Shown here one piece after another: positions 6,781 through 15,687 of a stretch of 64,000 bases of DNA. The stretch comes from Pseudomonas graminis. Its GTDB lineage: Bacteria > Pseudomonadota > Gammaproteobacteria > Pseudomonadales > Pseudomonadaceae. The stretch spans positions 3,920,501-3,984,500 of the forward strand of contig NZ_CP053746.1 in NCBI RefSeq assembly GCF_013201545.1, read 5' to 3'. The first letter of the stretch is position 1, and each line of letters begins with the position of its first letter. Below the pieces are notes generated by a model that did no database searches, was not told the DNA's origin, and was given only the letters and a program-made list of their open reading frames with translations. The position numbers were made by a program, and so were the translations under genes.

Positions 6781-8568
6781 ATGTCCTTTAATCACTACTA
6801 CCAAAGCGAACTCACCGCACTTCGCCAGTTAGGTCGTCGATTCGCCGAGCGTAGCCCGGCATTGGCGCCTTTTCTGGGGCAGGCCGGTCGGGATCCGGAC
6901 GTGGAGCGGTTGCTGGAAGGTTTTGCCTTTCTGACCGGACGCCTGCGCCAGAAGCTCGATGACGAGCTGCCTGAGCTCACTCATTCGCTGATGCAGCTTC
7001 TCTGGCCCAACTACATGCAACCGCTGCCGGCCTTCAGCATTCTCCAGTTTGACCCGTTGAAGCTAGCCGCGCCTGCGCTGAGGGTCGAGCGCAATACGCC
7101 GGTGGACAGTGTGCCGATCGATGGCGTGCAGTGTCGCTTCCGTACCTGCTATCCAACCGACGTCCAGGCGCTGGGTCTGGTCGCGCTGACGTATTCGGTC
7201 AAGGGGGATGGCTCGCTGTTGAGCTTGCGTCTGGAAGTAAATGGCGAAGGCCATTTTGGCGAGTTGGAGTTGAGCCGGTTGCGGCTGCATTTTGCTGGCG
7301 AGCGCTACATAAGCCAGATGCTCTATCTAAGCCTGCTGCGTAATCTGGAGTGTGTCGAGCTGGTACCGCTGGGCTCGGACGGCAACCCCCTGCACGGCGT
7401 CAACGGCACGCCCTTGGCGTTCAGAATGCCTGGCGATCGTATCCAGCCCGTGGGTTTTGCCGAGGACGAAGCGTTGATTCCATATCCGCTGAATACCTTC
7501 CGCGGTTATCGCTATTTGCAGGAGTACTTCGCCTTTCAGGACAAGTTCCTGTTCGTCGACGTGACCGGTCTCGACCTGCTTGCCGCATTGCCAGAAGACA
7601 CGCTCAAGCATGTGCGCGGCCTTGAATTGCGTTTCGACATTCGCAAAAGCGACGTCCAGCGTCTGCGTCCCACGCTGGAAAACGTGAAGCTGCATTGCAC
7701 GCCGATCGTGAACCTGTTCAATCACGATGCCACGCCTATCCGCCTTGAGGGCAAACAGGACGAGTACCTGCTGATGCCGGCGCTCTACGCCCCGGAAAAC
7801 TGCGGCGTGTTTTCGGTCGAATCCGTGATCGGCTGGAAGCCCGGCGGCTTGGGTTACGAGACGTACGTGCCGTTCGAATCGTTCGAACATGACCCTAGTT
7901 TCGATGTGCCTGACCGCCAACCGCATTACAGCATTCGCCAGCGTTCGTCATCGCTTCACGATGGCCTCGACACCTACCTGAGCTTTGGCATGCGTCCCAT
8001 TGAAACATCAGAAACGCTGTCGATCGAGATGATGTGCACCAACCAGAATTTGCCGCGCAAGCTCAAGTTGGGTGACATCTGCATTGCCTGCGAACAGACG
8101 CCGGAATTTCTGACCTTCCGCAACATCACCCCGGGCACACCGTGTTATGCGCCGCCGCTGAATCAGGACTTCCTCTGGAAGTTGATCAGCAACATGTCGC
8201 TCAACTACCTGTCCCTCGCCGACGTCAACGCGTTGAAGGTGATCCTCGAAACATACGACCTGCCGCGCTATTACGACCCGCACGCCGCAAAGGTCAGTGA
8301 GCGCCTGCTGGGCGGACTCAAGTCGATCCGGCATCAGCATGTCGACCGGCTGCACAGAGGGTTGCCGGTACGCGGGTTGCGCACCGAACTGACCATCGAT
8401 CCGCAGGGCTATATCGGGGAGGGCGATGTGTTCGTGTTCGCCTCTGTTCTCAACGAATTTTTCGCGCTTTACGCCAGCCTCAATTCGTATCACGAACTGC
8501 GCGTAAAAAGCACACAGGGAGAGGTGTACCAATGGACACCCCGTATGGGCCTGCAGCCCCTGCTTTGA
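6781..8568 (+). CDS. tssF: T6SS baseplate protein TssF
   Basis: This encodes 595 residues from ATG 6781. An earlier in-frame TTG at 6748 would add 11 residues, but MSFNHYYQSELTALR is the conserved family start and has AAGGT in front. Landmarks are GFAFLTGRLRQKLDDELPE, LLWPNYMQPLPAFSI, and the C-terminal RGTELT-like VRGLRTELTID segment. TssF with TssG and TssE forms the baseplate wedge. Its last 37 bases overlap the start of tssG in another frame, so the two are almost certainly translated together. Confidence 0.95.
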   Translation: MSFNHYYQSELTALRQLGRRFAERSPALAPFLGQAGRDPDVERLLEGFAFLTGRLRQKLDDELPELTHSLMQLLWPNYMQPLPAFSILQFDPLKLAAPALRVERNTPVDSVPIDGVQCRFRTCYPTDVQALGLVALTYSVKGDGSLLSLRLEVNGEGHFGELELSRLRLHFAGERYISQMLYLSLLRNLECVELVPLGSDGNPLHGVNGTPLAFRMPGDRIQPVGFAEDEALIPYPLNTFRGYRYLQEYFAFQDKFLFVDVTGLDLLAALPEDTLKHVRGLELRFDIRKSDVQRLRPTLENVKLHCTPIVNLFNHDATPIRLEGKQDEYLLMPALYAPENCGVFSVESVIGWKPGGLGYETYVPFESFEHDPSFDVPDRQPHYSIRQRSSSLHDGLDTYLSFGMRPIETSETLSIEMMCTNQNLPRKLKLGDICIACEQTPEFLTFRNITPGTPCYAPPLNQDFLWKLISNMSLNYLSLADVNALKVILETYDLPRYYDPHAAKVSERLLGGLKSIRHQHVDRLHRGLPVRGLRTELTIDPQGYIGEGDVFVFASVLNEFFALYASLNSYHELRVKSTQGEVYQWTPRMGLQPLL

Positions 8569-9551
8569 GCGGGCTGACCCAAGGTATACGCGAATACTCG
8601 CTGTTTCAGGCCGTTTTGCTGGTCATCGAGCGACTGCGCACTGCACAGCCGCATCTGAACGATGACGACTTGTACGACCAGCTGGAATTCCAGGCCAACC
8701 CGAGCCTGGGCTTCCCAGGCAGTGATGTGGACTGTGTGGAGTTTTTTGAAGAATCCGGGCTGATGCGTGCACGCCTGCGCTTCAACCTGCTGGGGCTTGT
8801 CGGGTCTGGATCACCCTTGCCGGCGTTCTACAGCGAGCAAGCCCTGGGTGACAGCGAGTCGGGCAATCCCACTCGCCAGTTTCTCGATCTGTTTCACCAT
8901 CGCCTGCATCGGCTGATGCTGCCGATCTGGAAAAAATATCGCTACCGCGCGCGTTTTGAAAGCGGCGCGATCGATCCGTTTTCTTCGCAGTTGTTCGCGT
9001 TGATCGGACTGGGCAGCGAGGACATTCGAAGTGCACGAGAGCTGAACTGGAAGCGACTGCTGCCGTACCTCGGTTTGCTCAGCTTGCGCGCGCATTCGGC
9101 AGCGCTGATCGAGGCGGTGCTGCGTTACTACTTCAAACACGCAGAACTGACGATCGAGCAATGCATGGAGCGTCGCGTGGAAATTCTCGAAGAGCAGCGC
9201 AACAGTCTTGGCCAAGCCAACAGCCAGCTAGGCGAGGACCTGGTGCTTGGCGAACACGTTCGCGACCGCAGTGGCAAGTTCCGCATTCATATTCGAGAGC
9301 TTGGCTGGCAGCGTTTTCACGAGTTCCTGCCGATTGGCGCGGGTTACCAGCCGCTGTGCGCATTGGTGCGATTCACGCTGCGTGACCCGCTTGATTACGA
9401 CGTTCGCCTGGCGCTGCGTCAGGACGAAATTCGCGAACTGCGCCTGGCCGAGCAGAACGCGTGTCGCCTGGGATGGACCAGTTGGCTGGGCCGCGAACGC
9501 GCGGACGGCGTGGTGACCCTGGCCAGCAAATCAATAAGGACAGCCGGATAA
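8532..9551 (+). CDS. tssG: T6SS baseplate protein TssG
   Basis: This encodes 339 residues. The family is shown by YSLFQAVLLVIERL near the N-terminus, FQANPSLGFPGSDV, and the conserved LLGLVGSGSPLPAFYSE and IGLGSED stretches. TssG is the second wedge protein, present as one copy per TssF dimer in characterised baseplates. The start at 8532 follows GGGAGAGG and lies within the end of tssF (37-base overlap). The stop TAA shares one base with the tssH start (TAATG). Confidence 0.95.
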   Translation: MDTPYGPAAPALSGLTQGIREYSLFQAVLLVIERLRTAQPHLNDDDLYDQLEFQANPSLGFPGSDVDCVEFFEESGLMRARLRFNLLGLVGSGSPLPAFYSEQALGDSESGNPTRQFLDLFHHRLHRLMLPIWKKYRYRARFESGAIDPFSSQLFALIGLGSEDIRSARELNWKRLLPYLGLLSLRAHSAALIEAVLRYYFKHAELTIEQCMERRVEILEEQRNSLGQANSQLGEDLVLGEHVRDRSGKFRIHIRELGWQRFHEFLPIGAGYQPLCALVRFTLRDPLDYDVRLALRQDEIRELRLAEQNACRLGWTSWLGRERADGVVTLASKSIRTAG

Positions 9552-12199
9552 TGAGTAACGTCAACCTGCAACAACTTATTCAGGCCCTCGACGGCGAAAG
9601 CCGTCGCGACCTGGAGCACGCCGCTGAACGCTGTGTGGGACGCGGCGGCAGCAAGGTCCTTGTCGAAGATCTTTTGCTGTGCTTGCTGGAGCGCCCGCAG
9701 GGCCTGCTTTCTCGAGCGCTGCAGGATGCCGATGTGGACGCGGGTGAATTCCGCGCGGCGCTGCAGATGCGGGTGGAAAACAGCGCGTCACGCAACCCGG
9801 TATTCGCGCCGGAACTGGTGCAGTGGTTGCAGGACGCTCTGCTGGTGTCCAACCTCGAATTGGGCCAGACCCAGGTTGAGCAGGGTGCGTTAGTGCTCGC
9901 GCTGTTGCGCAACCCCATGCGTTACGCAGGCAGCCGGTATCAGGCACTGCTGGCCCGCCTGAATACGGAGCGATTGAAAGCTTTCGCCTTGTCGCAGCGG
10001 GAGCATTCCGACAGGACGAAGCCCGGTGCGGCCGACGAGTCATTGCTGGCGCGCTTCACCCATAACCTCACCCAACAAGCGCGAGACGGCAAACTCGATC
10101 CGGTGCTGTGCCGTGACGAGGCCATTCGGCAAATGGTGGATATTCTCGCTCGACGGCGGAAAAACAACCCGATTGTCGTGGGTGAGGCCGGCGTTGGGAA
10201 GACGGCGATCGTTGAGGGGCTGGCGTCGCGCATTGCCGCCGGTGAAGTGCCCCATGCAATAAAGGGCGTTGAGCTGCTGTCGCTGGACATGGGCCTGCTG
10301 CAGGCCGGCGCCAGCGTCAAAGGGGAGTTTGAGCGTCGCCTCAAGGGAGTGATCGACGAGGTCAAAGCGTCGCCCAAGCCGATCATTTTGTTCATCGACG
10401 AGGCCCACACCCTGATCGGGGCCGGGGGTGAGGCAGGTGGTTCCGATGCAGCCAATCTGCTCAAGCCGGCACTGGCGCGCGGTGAACTGCGCACCATTGC
10501 TGCGACCACCTGGTCCGAGTACAAAAAGTATTTTGAAAAAGACCCGGCGCTCGCCCGTCGCTTTCAGCCAGTGCAGCTGCTCGAACCGACCGTTGATGAA
10601 GCGGTGACTATTCTCCGTGGCCTCGCGCAGGTCTACGAGCGAAGCCACGGCATCTATTTGCGTGACGATGCAGTGGTGGCCGCCGCCGAGTTGTCTGCTC
10701 GCTATCTGGCTGGCCGGCAGTTGCCGGACAAAGCCGTTGATGTGCTCGACACGGCGTGCGCCCGCGTCCGCATCAGCCTCGCTGCCGCGCCGCGAAGTCT
10801 TGAGCGTCTGCGCAGCGAACGGGCTGAAGGCAGCCGTCAGCGTCATGCGTTGCGACGCGACGCAGAAGCCGGTTTGCCCATTGATCTTCCCGCACTGAAT
10901 GCGCTGGAAGACCGTCTGCGCGCTGCGGACGAAGAAAGCCGTGCTCTCGAATCTCTCTGGTCCGAACAGAAAGGGTTGGCCAAGCAACTGCTCGATCTGC
11001 GTCAGCGACTGGCGCTAGCGCGTGATCGGGCAAAAGGTGAACAGAACGTTACCGTTGCGGAAGGTACCGAAGGTGCTGCGATCGAAAACCGGTCCATCGA
11101 TCAAGCGCAAAGTATCGAAGACCTGCAAGTCGAGCTCAACGAGACTCACCGCGCTTTGACTCAGGCCCAGGCCACAGAACGGCTGGTGAGCTTCGAAGTC
11201 TGCCCTCGGCTTGTTGCCGAAGTGATCAGTGCCTGGACCGGCGTCCCCTTGGCGCAATTGGCGCGGGAGCACAACGCCAGGGTCGCCAGCTTTGCCACTG
11301 ACCTGCGCGCCCGCATTCGGGGTCAGGAGCCAGCTGTTCACGCCCTTGATCGTTCAATGCGCGCGACTGCTGCCGGCCTGAACAAAACTGACGCACCGGT
11401 CGGCGTATTCCTGTTGGTCGGACCGAGCGGGGTCGGCAAGACCGAGACAGCGCTGGCCCTCGCCGACTTGCTGTACGGCGGCCAGCGGTTCATCACCACC
11501 ATTAACATGTCCGAGTTTCAGGAGAAGCACACCGTCTCGCGTCTGATTGGCGCGCCACCGGGTTATGTCGGTTATGGCGAGGGCGGCATGCTCACCGAAG
11601 CGGTGCGGCAGAGGCCGTATTCCGTGGTCCTGCTCGACGAAGTCGAAAAGGCTGACCCGGACGTTCTGAACCTGTTCTATCAAATCTTCGACAAGGGCGT
11701 GGCCAACGATGGGGAAGGGCGGGAGATCAACTTCCGCAACACGCTGATCCTGATGACCTCGAACCTTGGAAGCGACCTCATCAGCCACCTCTGCGCCGAC
11801 GGCGCGCGTCCCTCTGCGCAGGTGCTTGAGGAGCATCTCCTTCCGGTTCTCGCGCGACATTTCAAACCGGCGCTGCTCGCACGCATGCGCGTCGTCCCGT
11901 ACTACCCGGTGAGCGGGTCGGTGCTGCGTGAGCTGATCGAGATCAAACTGAAAGGTCTCGGTGAGCGTTTGAACGGCCGTCAGTTGGCGTTCACCTTTTC
12001 CGAGGCGCTGGTCGATCAACTGTTTGAACGCTGCAGCCAGGGCGACAGCGGCGCACGTCTGATCGACCACTTGCTGGAGCTTCACGTTCTGCCGCAGGTG
12101 GCTGACCGGCTGCTCGACGCCATGGCCGCAGGCCAACGTCTCACATCGGTGCACGCAACGCTTGATCATGGCGGCGCCGTGACCTGCGAGTTTGCCTGA
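9551..12199 (+). CDS. clpV: T6SS sheath-disassembly ATPase ClpV (TssH)
   Basis: This encodes 882 residues from ATG 9551. The open frame extends 30 codons further into tssG, but MSNVNLQQLIQALD is the conserved ClpV start. There are two AAA+ modules: Walker A GEAGVGKT at about 211-218 with ILFIDEAHTL, and GPSGVGKT at about 624-631 with the VVLLDEVEKA Walker B. An M-domain coiled coil lies between them. The N-terminal Clp-N domain binds TssC to pull contracted sheaths apart. The final 5-10 bases lie next to the activator gene, whose ATG is just 1 base past the stop. Confidence 0.96.
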   Translation: MSNVNLQQLIQALDGESRRDLEHAAERCVGRGGSKVLVEDLLLCLLERPQGLLSRALQDADVDAGEFRAALQMRVENSASRNPVFAPELVQWLQDALLVSNLELGQTQVEQGALVLALLRNPMRYAGSRYQALLARLNTERLKAFALSQREHSDRTKPGAADESLLARFTHNLTQQARDGKLDPVLCRDEAIRQMVDILARRRKNNPIVVGEAGVGKTAIVEGLASRIAAGEVPHAIKGVELLSLDMGLLQAGASVKGEFERRLKGVIDEVKASPKPIILFIDEAHTLIGAGGEAGGSDAANLLKPALARGELRTIAATTWSEYKKYFEKDPALARRFQPVQLLEPTVDEAVTILRGLAQVYERSHGIYLRDDAVVAAAELSARYLAGRQLPDKAVDVLDTACARVRISLAAAPRSLERLRSERAEGSRQRHALRRDAEAGLPIDLPALNALEDRLRAADEESRALESLWSEQKGLAKQLLDLRQRLALARDRAKGEQNVTVAEGTEGAAIENRSIDQAQSIEDLQVELNETHRALTQAQATERLVSFEVCPRLVAEVISAWTGVPLAQLAREHNARVASFATDLRARIRGQEPAVHALDRSMRATAAGLNKTDAPVGVFLLVGPSGVGKTETALALADLLYGGQRFITTINMSEFQEKHTVSRLIGAPPGYVGYGEGGMLTEAVRQRPYSVVLLDEVEKADPDVLNLFYQIFDKGVANDGEGREINFRNTLILMTSNLGSDLISHLCADGARPSAQVLEEHLLPVLARHFKPALLARMRVVPYYPVSGSVLRELIEIKLKGLGERLNGRQLAFTFSEALVDQLFERCSQGDSGARLIDHLLELHVLPQVADRLLDAMAAGQRLTSVHATLDHGGAVTCEFA

Positions 12200-12200
12200 G

Positions 12201-13727
12201 ATGGGTGCCATGTTCCTACAGGTGCCACAGCCGCTGGCCTATGCCGAAGTGTTGCTGGAGCAGTTCACTCGCCTCGCACGTGCTGCAGACGATGCTGCAC
12301 TGCTGGGCGGCCTTGTGGTCGGACTTGCCGAGTTGAGCGGGTGCGAGCTGACCCAGCTTTATCTGCTCGACGCGACACACACGAGTTTGGGCATGACTGC
12401 CGAGTGTCTTGAGGGCAGCGTGCAACCCCGTGGGGCACACAGCCTCCCAGCCGATTACAACGGCGATCAACTGCTGCAGTTTGCGTTGTGCCAGAACCGC
12501 ATTGTGTGCATTGCCGATTTGCCAGGCAGCCTCCACGAAACCAGCTTCCTGCCGACCAGGGCGGCGCCCTGGCAGTCGCTGCTGTGTGTACCTATCGTCA
12601 ACGAGCAACAGACGGTCGAAGGCTTGCTCGTTTGCGCAAGCAGTCGACACCTTGAGCTACAGGCCTTTGCCGACTCCCTTGGCCGACTGGGCGCGTTCGT
12701 GCTGAGTCAACTGCACCTGCTCCACCGCTTGAGACGACGCGTCGATGATTCGCATCCGGTGCGCATCAGCGTGCCAAGCATCAGCGCCTACGGATTGATC
12801 GGCAAAAGCGCGCCAATGCGTCAGACCTGTTCGATGATCAGCAAAGTCCTGCACAGCCCCTACACCGTTCTGCTGCGCGGGGAGACGGGCACCGGCAAGG
12901 AAGTGGTGGCCCGTGCCATCCATGACTATGGTCCGCGCCGCTCCCAGCCCTTTATCGTGCAGAACTGCGCGGCACTGCCCGAAAGCCTGCTGGAAAGCGA
13001 GTTGTTCGGCTATTGCAAGGGGGCATTCACGGGGGCTCTGCGCAATCGCGCCGGACTCTTCGACGCAGCCAACGGCGGCACCCTCTTGCTCGATGAAGTC
13101 GGCGACATGCCGATGTCGCTGCAGGCCAAGCTTCTGCGCGTACTCCAGGAGGGAGAAATCCGCCCACTGGGTTCCAACGACACGCACAAAATAGACGTGC
13201 GCATCCTGGCAGCAACCCACCGGGATTTGGCAGCAATGGTCAGTGAGGGCACGTTTCGCGAGGACCTCTACTACCGCCTCTCGCAATTCCCCATCGAGCT
13301 GCCCGCCCTGCGCCAGCGCGGCGATGACATCGTTGATCTGGCCCGTCATTTTGCCGACAGGGCCTGCGCATTTCTACAAAGGGACGCTTTGTGCTGGTCC
13401 GACGCAGCACTCGATCATTTGTCCGGTTATGCCTTTCCCGGCAACGTGCGCGAGCTCAAGGGGCTGGTCGAGCGCGCCGTTCTGCTGTGTGAAGACGGCG
13501 AATTGCTTGCCGAGCATTTCACCCTGCGCGCGGACGTTGTGCCTAAACGAGCCCGCCTGGACCTGCGCGAACGCCTTGAGCAGGTCGAGCGCGCCTTGCT
13601 GCTCGACTGCCTGCGCAAAAACCAAGGCAATCAGAGCCTGTCGGCGCGTGAGCTTGGCCTGCCCAGGCGCACGCTGCTGTACCGCCTTGGACGCCTCAAC
13701 ATCAATCTGGGTGACGTCAATGCGTAA
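12201..13727 (+). CDS. Sigma54-dependent activator of the T6SS (Sfa/VasH-like)
   Basis: This encodes 508 residues from ATG 12201; a TTG at 12192 and an ATG at 12210 are alternatives. Residues about 10-185 look like a GAF sensor domain. An AAA+ core follows with Walker A GETGTGKE near residue 226, the sigma54-contacting GAFTGA near 274, and Walker B TLLLDEVGDMP. A Fis-type helix-turn-helix (LSARELGLPRRTLLYRL) ends the protein. Such proteins open RpoN promoters; in P. aeruginosa and Vibrio the equivalent gene within the T6SS cluster drives hcp and other units. It is the likely ligand of the three dyads at 2144-2266, an inference from context. Confidence 0.93.
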   Translation: MGAMFLQVPQPLAYAEVLLEQFTRLARAADDAALLGGLVVGLAELSGCELTQLYLLDATHTSLGMTAECLEGSVQPRGAHSLPADYNGDQLLQFALCQNRIVCIADLPGSLHETSFLPTRAAPWQSLLCVPIVNEQQTVEGLLVCASSRHLELQAFADSLGRLGAFVLSQLHLLHRLRRRVDDSHPVRISVPSISAYGLIGKSAPMRQTCSMISKVLHSPYTVLLRGETGTGKEVVARAIHDYGPRRSQPFIVQNCAALPESLLESELFGYCKGAFTGALRNRAGLFDAANGGTLLLDEVGDMPMSLQAKLLRVLQEGEIRPLGSNDTHKIDVRILAATHRDLAAMVSEGTFREDLYYRLSQFPIELPALRQRGDDIVDLARHFADRACAFLQRDALCWSDAALDHLSGYAFPGNVRELKGLVERAVLLCEDGELLAEHFTLRADVVPKRARLDLRERLEQVERALLLDCLRKNQGNQSLSARELGLPRRTLLYRLGRLNINLGDVNA

Positions 13728-13805
13728 GACAAACCGCCCGGTTCCCTGCTCGCTTTCCATAGCGCCCACTGTCGGAGCCTTGCGCTCACTTCTGGAGATC
13801 CCCTG

Positions 13806-13946
13806 ATGTTTGCTCGTCACCGGCAAGCCGTTCTGCTGACCCTTGTTCTTCTCTGTGGCCTGTCGGGTTGCAGCGGCAATTACTCGTTCAACGACAACAC
13901 CTATCGCCCTCTGGGTGATCCGCAGGCGGTCAACCGCGGTAACTGA
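13806..13946 (+). CDS. Small T6SS-associated lipoprotein (46 aa)
   Basis: This 46-codon frame starts MFARHRQAVLLTLVLL and has a lipobox LSGCS giving a mature lipid-anchored peptide of only about 25 residues. It lies between the activator and fha, follows 78 bases of spacer, and ends 17 bases before the fha ATG. A CTGGAGATCC ribosome site lies just before the ATG. The product would be exported by Sec and lipidated. I do not recognise a named family. Its position inside an otherwise tightly packed T6SS operon suggests a role in the envelope complex, perhaps with TssJ or TssM. Confidence 0.75.
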   Translation: MFARHRQAVLLTLVLLCGLSGCSGNYSFNDNTYRPLGDPQAVNRGN

Positions 13947-13963
13947 CCGTAAGGAGCATCACC

Positions 13964-15175
13964 ATGGAACTGGTTTTTGAAATGCAGAGTGCCCGGCAAT
14001 TCGTGCCGGCGGACCTGTGCCAGAAGACCTTCAGGCAGGCGGGTGGCGTGATCGGACGTGGCGCCGACTGTGATTGGGTCATTCCCGACCACAATCGGCA
14101 CGTGTCCCACCACCACGTCACGATCAGCTACTGCGATGGCGGCTATTTTCTCACCGACACCAGCAGCAACGGCGTACTGAGTGGGGAGAGCGGGGCGCGG
14201 CTGCCCAAGGGCCAGGCCGTGCGCATCGAGCACGGTAGCCGGTATGTACTGGGCGATTTCGACCTGCGTGCGCGACTCATGGGGGACCCGGCCTGCGTTG
14301 ACGGTGTCGTGGGCCGTGCGCAGGCGGCCGGCAGCATCATCCCGGACGACTCGTTTCTGGACCTCGACCCGCTGACTGCGCTCGACCAGCAGGAGCGCGT
14401 CCACTCGTACATCGACGAGCTGATTTCGCCAGGTGCCGTCATCAAGGACGGCCAACAACGCGCTGACTATGCCCGGGTGGATATGGACAGCCTGCGCGTA
14501 CCCGAGCTGGTTGCAGATCCAGCAGCACAACCCGCGGCGCCTGCAGCACCCACGTCCGCAGCGTTTGAAGTCGAGCGCCAGAACGATGATTTCTGGACCC
14601 GGTTTGCCGAAGCGCTGGGCATCGAATTCGATGAGCTTGACCAGGATGCCCGGGAAGCGCTGGCGCTCAATGCCGGTCGTTTACTCAGGCAGTGTGTCGG
14701 CGGGCTCCAGCAAAACCTGCACACGCGGAGCGAGCTGAAAAATGAATTGCGACTTTCCCAGACCAGCGTGCCGGGCGCTCAGCGCAACCCGCTGAAATCA
14801 GCTGTCGATGCCGGCGAAGCGCTGTCGGCGTTGTTGCGACCTGGCAAGCCCGGGCAGTTACCGGCTGAGGTCGCGGTCACTCGAGCATTCCATGACGTGC
14901 AGGCGCACCAGGTGGCCCTGCTGGCCGCCAGTCGCGCAGCCATTCGCGCGACGCTGGAGCATTTTTCTCCGGAGCAACTCACCCTGCGGTTCGAGCGCGA
15001 CAACCCGCCACTGCTCGTAACCTCCGGCAGTCGCTGGAGAGCATTTGGCCGTTATCACCAGGCGTTGCGTCAGGACAATGACTGGAGCGAGCGCCTGCTG
15101 GCGCGAGACTTCGCCCACGCCTATGAAGAGCAAATTCGTCTGATTTCCACCCTCCACACGGATCACCGGGGATGA
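13964..15175 (+). CDS. tagH: T6SS FHA-domain protein (Fha/TagH)
   Basis: This encodes 403 residues. The N-terminal FHA domain (about 20-90) has the phosphothreonine-binding set GR at 31-32, SHHH near 48, and SNG at 68-70. The C-terminal half matches the T6SS FHA C-terminal domain (FWTRFAEALGI, ALALNAGRLLRQCV). In systems with a kinase/phosphatase pair, Fha is phosphorylated and triggers assembly. The PP2C and kinase genes at the end of this operon fit that scheme. The start follows TAAGGAGC. The last four bases overlap tssJ (ATGA). Confidence 0.93.
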   Translation: MELVFEMQSARQFVPADLCQKTFRQAGGVIGRGADCDWVIPDHNRHVSHHHVTISYCDGGYFLTDTSSNGVLSGESGARLPKGQAVRIEHGSRYVLGDFDLRARLMGDPACVDGVVGRAQAAGSIIPDDSFLDLDPLTALDQQERVHSYIDELISPGAVIKDGQQRADYARVDMDSLRVPELVADPAAQPAAPAAPTSAAFEVERQNDDFWTRFAEALGIEFDELDQDAREALALNAGRLLRQCVGGLQQNLHTRSELKNELRLSQTSVPGAQRNPLKSAVDAGEALSALLRPGKPGQLPAEVAVTRAFHDVQAHQVALLAASRAAIRATLEHFSPEQLTLRFERDNPPLLVTSGSRWRAFGRYHQALRQDNDWSERLLARDFAHAYEEQIRLISTLHTDHRG

Positions 15176-15687
15176 AGCCCATGTTTCGCCGCTCAACTGT
15201 ATTTCCACACACGCTGACTGCGTTGATGGCCCTGCTGATGCTGGCAGGTTGTTCGACGTTTTCGCCGTTTTCACACCTGACCAAACTCAATCTCAGGCTC
15301 ACGGCCAGTGATCAGCTGAATCCCGATCTGAATGGCCGTCCGTCACCGATTGTGGTGCGGCTGTACGAACTCAAGCATGCGGTAGCCTTCGAGAATGCTG
15401 ACTTTTTCAGCCTGTATGAACGGGCCAAAGAGTCCCTGGCCCCGGACATGGTCGCCACCGAGGAGCTTGAGCTGCGTCCGGGCGAAACAGTCGAGCTCAA
15501 GCTCAGTGTGCAGAAGGGCAGTCGCTACGTCGGCGTGGTCGCAGCGTACCGCGACCTGTCACAAAGCTCGTGGCGCTCCACGCTTTACCTCGCGCCGCAA
15601 ACCGCTACCGAAGTGGACCTGACCCTTGACGACAGCGGCATTCACCCCTCACGCCAAGAGCTCGCCGAGGCGGTTGACCAGCCATGA
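15172..15687 (+). CDS. tssJ: T6SS outer-membrane lipoprotein TssJ
   Basis: This encodes 171 residues with a signal peptide ending in the lipobox LMLAGCS, so the protein is anchored in the outer membrane facing the periplasm. The mature part has the TssJ features LTASDQLNPDLNGRPSPIVV and LRPGETVELKL. TssJ binds the periplasmic tail of TssM to span the envelope. Its ATG at 15172 overlaps the fha stop; a second ATG at 15181 is possible. The last four bases overlap tssK. Confidence 0.94.
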   Translation: MKPMFRRSTVFPHTLTALMALLMLAGCSTFSPFSHLTKLNLRLTASDQLNPDLNGRPSPIVVRLYELKHAVAFENADFFSLYERAKESLAPDMVATEELELRPGETVELKLSVQKGSRYVGVVAAYRDLSQSSWRSTLYLAPQTATEVDLTLDDSGIHPSRQELAEAVDQP

